DNA from: Amorphochlora amoebiformis
Lineage: Eukaryota; Cercozoa; Chlorarachniophyceae
Reading direction: 5' to 3'
NCBI GenBank assembly: GCA_054601695.1
Contig: BAAHQB010000429.1
Coordinates: 1 to 64,000, forward strand
DNA length: 64,000 bases
Shown here: positions 1-64,000 of the stretch, in pieces
How the letters are laid out: the number at the start of each line of letters is the position of its first letter
Numbering within the stretch: the first letter of the stretch is position 1
Made by a program: the position numbers and the translations under genes
Notes under the pieces: generated by a model
Told to the model about the DNA's origin: nothing
What the model saw: the letters and a program-made list of their open reading frames with translations, nothing else
Database searches by the model: none

Positions 1-42
1 ACATGTGTATCTATGCATATAAATATATAAATATACATATAA

Positions 43-78
<36 letters not shown>

Positions 79-189
79 CAGATACATACATAGATACACA
101 CACACACCCACCCCCAACACACACACACACATACATATATTCCCAAACATACATAATCATATCTACATATATAACCTATGCAAACCTAC

Positions 190-4714
<4,525 letters not shown>

Positions 4715-4788
4715 GGCCCTTTTTATTGATTGGTATCTTTTTAACTATTTTATGTATTGGATTATGATTTTATATGTATATACATCTG

Positions 4789-4829
<41 letters not shown>

Positions 4830-4885
4830 TAGTAATGGGTACATATCACACACACAGAGAGAGACAGAGAGAGAGCTTATATATG

Positions 4886-4934
<49 letters not shown>

Positions 4935-4938
4935 GTAT

Positions 4939-5007
<69 letters not shown>

Positions 5008-5576
5008 CACATATATATATATATATACACATGTATACATGGAATATATACATATATATATATATATATACATGTATATATGTGTGTATATATTGTTATA
5101 TATATAGATATATATATATATGTGTATATATATATGCATATATGTAAAAAATACTTCCGCCAAGAAGATGCCCGACAAATAAACTTTCGGCTAAAAAAAG
5201 ACTGAGATTTCCTCGACTGGCCATACCGATTTGGTTTAATAGGAGTACTAGCTAGTGAGAGAGTGAGGAAAAATGGCCAAAAAAGACCCCGACGATCTCC
5301 CGCCATAAAACCTTCAATCGAGCGTCCTGAGCAAAGATTAGGTCAATTCCTTACATACCCAGAAGATAGTTCGTTTTTCTACTAGTTTAGGTTCTCGTGA
5401 GAGGAAGTATACGGTGAAAATCTGAGGTTTGAACCTCCTGGGGCGCCATGAAAATGACCTGGTCAGCCCGCCTTGCTTGGGGTTCATTAGCCCGAAGTAA
5501 TGAAAACCTGAAGAAAAAGTCGGCTTTTCCGCATCCACATTCTTTAAAAAATCGGCTTCCTCGCTCGTGGCTGCCC
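4715..5576. promoter_or_regulatory. Divergent intergenic region between TRM10 and the EF-hand gene
   Basis: This 862-bp region lies between two head-to-head start codons. Its left part (about 4800-5145) is (AT)n with a short AC/AG block. From about 5146 to 5576 it is ordinary mixed sequence with no splice-consistent frame. Short frames there on both strands match no family I know. Promoter role is inferred from position only. Confidence 0.45.
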
Positions 5577-16692
<11,116 letters not shown>

Positions 16693-17463
16693 GTAGCGGC
16701 CCCTCAGGTCATTCTAAGGCCTTGACTAGAACAGCGACCACGAGTCATTCACGATTCAGGACAATCGTCCAGATTCTAGAGATCTAGAGATTGCCAAATT
16801 GACACATCTGCTGTTTGTAGCGCCATGTATTTATTCTAGTATTCTCATGTTTCTAGTTAATAATGTAATATTACATCGATCTTTGAATTTATCTTGTTCT
16901 TGTACTAGTGTAGTTTAGTAGGTAACTTAGTAGCTCTATAGTAAATCTTCAAAAACTAGGAAAAATAGGAAATCTGCAATTTCGGATCGATCTATACCCA
17001 GTCTATCTAGTCTATACCTAGTATACTGCAGTATAACCTAGATAACTAGGCTAGTCTACTACCTAGACTACTTACTACTAGTAGTAGTAGGTCTAACTAC
17101 TACTAGTACTAGACTAGTCTAAAGTTGACTCTAAATGTTATAACACTTTGAGACTCTTCTCTATATAGATACTCAGCTAGTCAGACTAGTAGAGACTCTC
17201 TAGACTCTATCCGAGTCTAGCGAGTACTAGATCTACTTGTCTCTAGAGTCTAGTAGATCTACTAGTCTACTCTAGCTACTAGATTAGTCTATAGAGGTCT
17301 ACTACTACCAGTACTACCTCCCAGCCTCTAGAGTCTAGCTATATCTAGTATATCCATAGCCTAGATAGTATCTAAAGTCTAGTCGTAATTTCCGAGTCAT
17401 TGGACTTAGTTGGACTAAGATGAATCACACAACTTTTCCACTGCTGTACTCGCCGACAATGTT
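16693..17463. other. Tail-to-tail intergenic region, CTAG-rich
   Basis: This lies between the stops of the EF-hand gene (plus) and CAP-G (minus). It is one of the few long stretches without (AT)n. From about 16975 to 17385 it is dominated by CTAG and ACTAGT-like palindromic words, with about 25 CTAG in 400 bp by eye. It contains no credible frame. Both genes' terminators and polyadenylation signals must be here, but none is distinctive. Confidence 0.7.
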
Positions 17464-25337
<7,874 letters not shown>

Positions 25338-25465
25338 GACCGTTGTTGCTTTCTTCTGGGTTCCGGGAACATGTGGTACCCCCGGAGCCGAAGAAATACA
25401 GAATTGGAAGACCGAATTTCTATCCAATAAATGGATTCCGAATTCTCGGGACCCAGCGCGCGAGA
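25338..25465. promoter_or_regulatory. 128-bp bidirectional promoter of CAP-G and SEM1
   Basis: Only 128 bp separate the CAP-G Met (25337, minus) from the SEM1 Met (25466, plus). Both 5' UTRs and core promoters must share this space. It is GC-balanced and free of (AT)n, with one AT-rich segment (CCAATAAATGG) near the middle. The GC-rich GCGCGCGAG immediately before the SEM1 start could contain initiator elements; that is inference. Confidence 0.55.
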
Positions 25466-25980
25466 ATGTCCGCCGCAGCCACCAAGGACCAGAAGACAGG
25501 CGATAAGAAAGATGACGAGAAAAAGGCCAAGGAGATCCAGAATCTAGTAGACGAAGATGATGAATTTGAGGAATTCCCAAAAGACAGTACTTGAATCACT
25601 CGTTCGCGCAGAGGAAACGCTCTGATTTGGTATAATTTTGCAGCTTGGGATCAAAAGGAGGAGGATAACGAAGACGAGAAGCTATGGGAGGACAACTGGG
25701 ATGATGACGATTTAGATGAAAACTTCACCGAGCAACTACGCGAGGAGATTTCAAAAGGTATTGGTAGATTACCAATGCAAGCTGGGTGTAAAGGCTCGTG
25801 AGAGATCTGCGCCGAAAGAGTTAGACAGCAGAGGAGAGAGAGAAAGAAAAAGAGAGGAAAGTGAGGGGGGAGGGGGGGAAAAGGAGATGGAGTCAGAGAA
25901 AGAGACGAAAACCGAGAACGAGAGAGAGGGAAACGAACAAGGCAATCATTATTCTTTTCCTAACTACAGGGAAGAAGTGA
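25466..25980 (+). CDS. SEM1: 26S proteasome lid subunit SEM1/DSS1
   Basis: Three exons: 25466-25586, 25644-25757, 25970-25980; 81 residues, the usual size for the family. DSS1/Sem1 is a small acidic, mostly disordered protein of the 19S lid that binds ubiquitin and also serves TREX-2 and BRCA2-type complexes. The two hallmark acidic/aromatic blocks are present: DEDDEFEEFPKDTW at the first junction and EKLWEDNWDDDDLDENF in exon 2, followed by the C-terminal helix TEQLREEISK. The N-terminus is Lys rich. Intron 1 is 57 nt and intron 2 is 212 nt, the latter GA-rich with a CTAAC branch-point-like motif just before its acceptor TACAG. Unlike its neighbours, this gene has no (AT)n introns. It is divergent from CAP-G with only 128 bp between the start codons. 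Confidence 0.95.
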
Positions 25981-48575
<22,595 letters not shown>

Positions 48576-48967
48576 GGCGAGAAGGTAGAAGTGCGGTGAC
48601 AGGGGACTTCGCGGTGGGGCTTCGAGGTAGGCTAGACGTGATCGGCCATTCCCGCTGGAAACTTTTTCGTCAATTCTTCGGCTATGACGGTGTGTCGCGG
48701 GGGGGCCAAGGTCCATTCGATATGTGGATATTTCAGTATAGATATGTGGATAGTAATGACATATATACGAATATACCGATTTCGATATTCTATACTTATT
48801 ACATGATGTTATGTCACATACTTGTCACGGTCAGTGTCACTCGAGAGCCGAAAAACTTTTTATTACCACGTGTCTACAGTTGACGACCGGCAAACGCTGG
48901 CTACGCGTATCATCTAAGCCTCCCGATGCCCGCGACGGAGACTACATGTCTCCTTCCCTCGGGACGG
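48576..48967. promoter_or_regulatory. Divergent promoter region of the OPR and GH81 genes
   Basis: This is about 391 bp of ordinary-composition DNA between the OPR start (48575, minus) and the proposed GH81 start (48968, plus). No (AT)n tract or known domain is seen. Frames that cross it on the minus strand stop before any recognised exon. Regulatory role is inferred from the head-to-head arrangement. Confidence 0.45.
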
Positions 48968-63634
<14,667 letters not shown>

Positions 63635-63663
63635 GTATATATATTATATTACGTGAAACATAC

Positions 63664-63735
<72 letters not shown>

Positions 63736-63781
63736 AATAAATAATTTTGCATAAGTCTATGTATTTGTCTATGTATTTATA

Positions 63782-63823
<42 letters not shown>

Positions 63824-63839
63824 TTATATGTGTATGTGT

Positions 63840-63886
<47 letters not shown>

Positions 63887-63895
63887 GGATACATT

Positions 63896-63936
<41 letters not shown>

Positions 63937-63951
63937 ACATATATATTTATG

Positions 63952-64000
<49 letters not shown>

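Noticed and set aside
25338-25580. Upstream extension of the CAP-G frame to 25580
   Set aside because: It would overlap the SEM1 coding region and adds residues unlike the CAP-G N-terminus. The Met at 25337 fits the family start.

Overview
This is eukaryotic nuclear DNA. The genes are split into many short exons of ordinary base composition, separated by introns made almost entirely of (AT)n. GT-AG introns keep one reading frame across every exon join I checked. Interstitial TTAGGG/CCCTAA arrays suggest a TTAGGG-type telomere. The conserved machinery (TRM10, condensin CAP-G, SEM1/DSS1) gives no lineage. An octotricopeptide-repeat (OPR) protein with a signal-peptide-like leader and a GH81 beta-1,3-glucanase fit a protist alga with a complex plastid and a beta-1,3-glucan reserve. 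That placement is inference.

Layout, with strands strictly alternating (- + - + - +): TRM10-type tRNA methyltransferase (190-4714, minus, 3' end off the window); small EF-hand protein (5577-16692, plus); condensin subunit CAP-G (17464-25337, minus); SEM1/DSS1 (25466-25980, plus); OPR protein (28479-48575, minus, 30 exons); GH81 endo-beta-1,3-glucanase (48968-63634, plus, 3' end off the window). The genes form three head-to-head pairs with starts 862, 128 and 391 bp apart, and two tail-to-tail junctions that hold most of the AT-poor non-coding DNA.

The striking feature is how the introns are built. Beside roughly 30 exons there are extra truncated copies of the exon edge with its splice site, each separated from the next by an (AT)n tract. 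Copies of 5' edges always lie upstream of the exon and copies of 3' edges downstream, and in several series divergence grows with distance. Telomere-like arrays, (CT/GA)n tracts and one (CG)n tract also sit in introns, and several telomere-like arrays abut splice sites. Most long open frames in the window are just (AT)n read as Tyr-Ile or (CT)n read as Ser-Leu and are not genes.

All exon joins were made by eye from splice sites, phase and family knowledge. Short or weakly conserved exons (EF-hand exons 6-8, GH81 exons 1-2, CAP-G exon 2 start) are the least certain.
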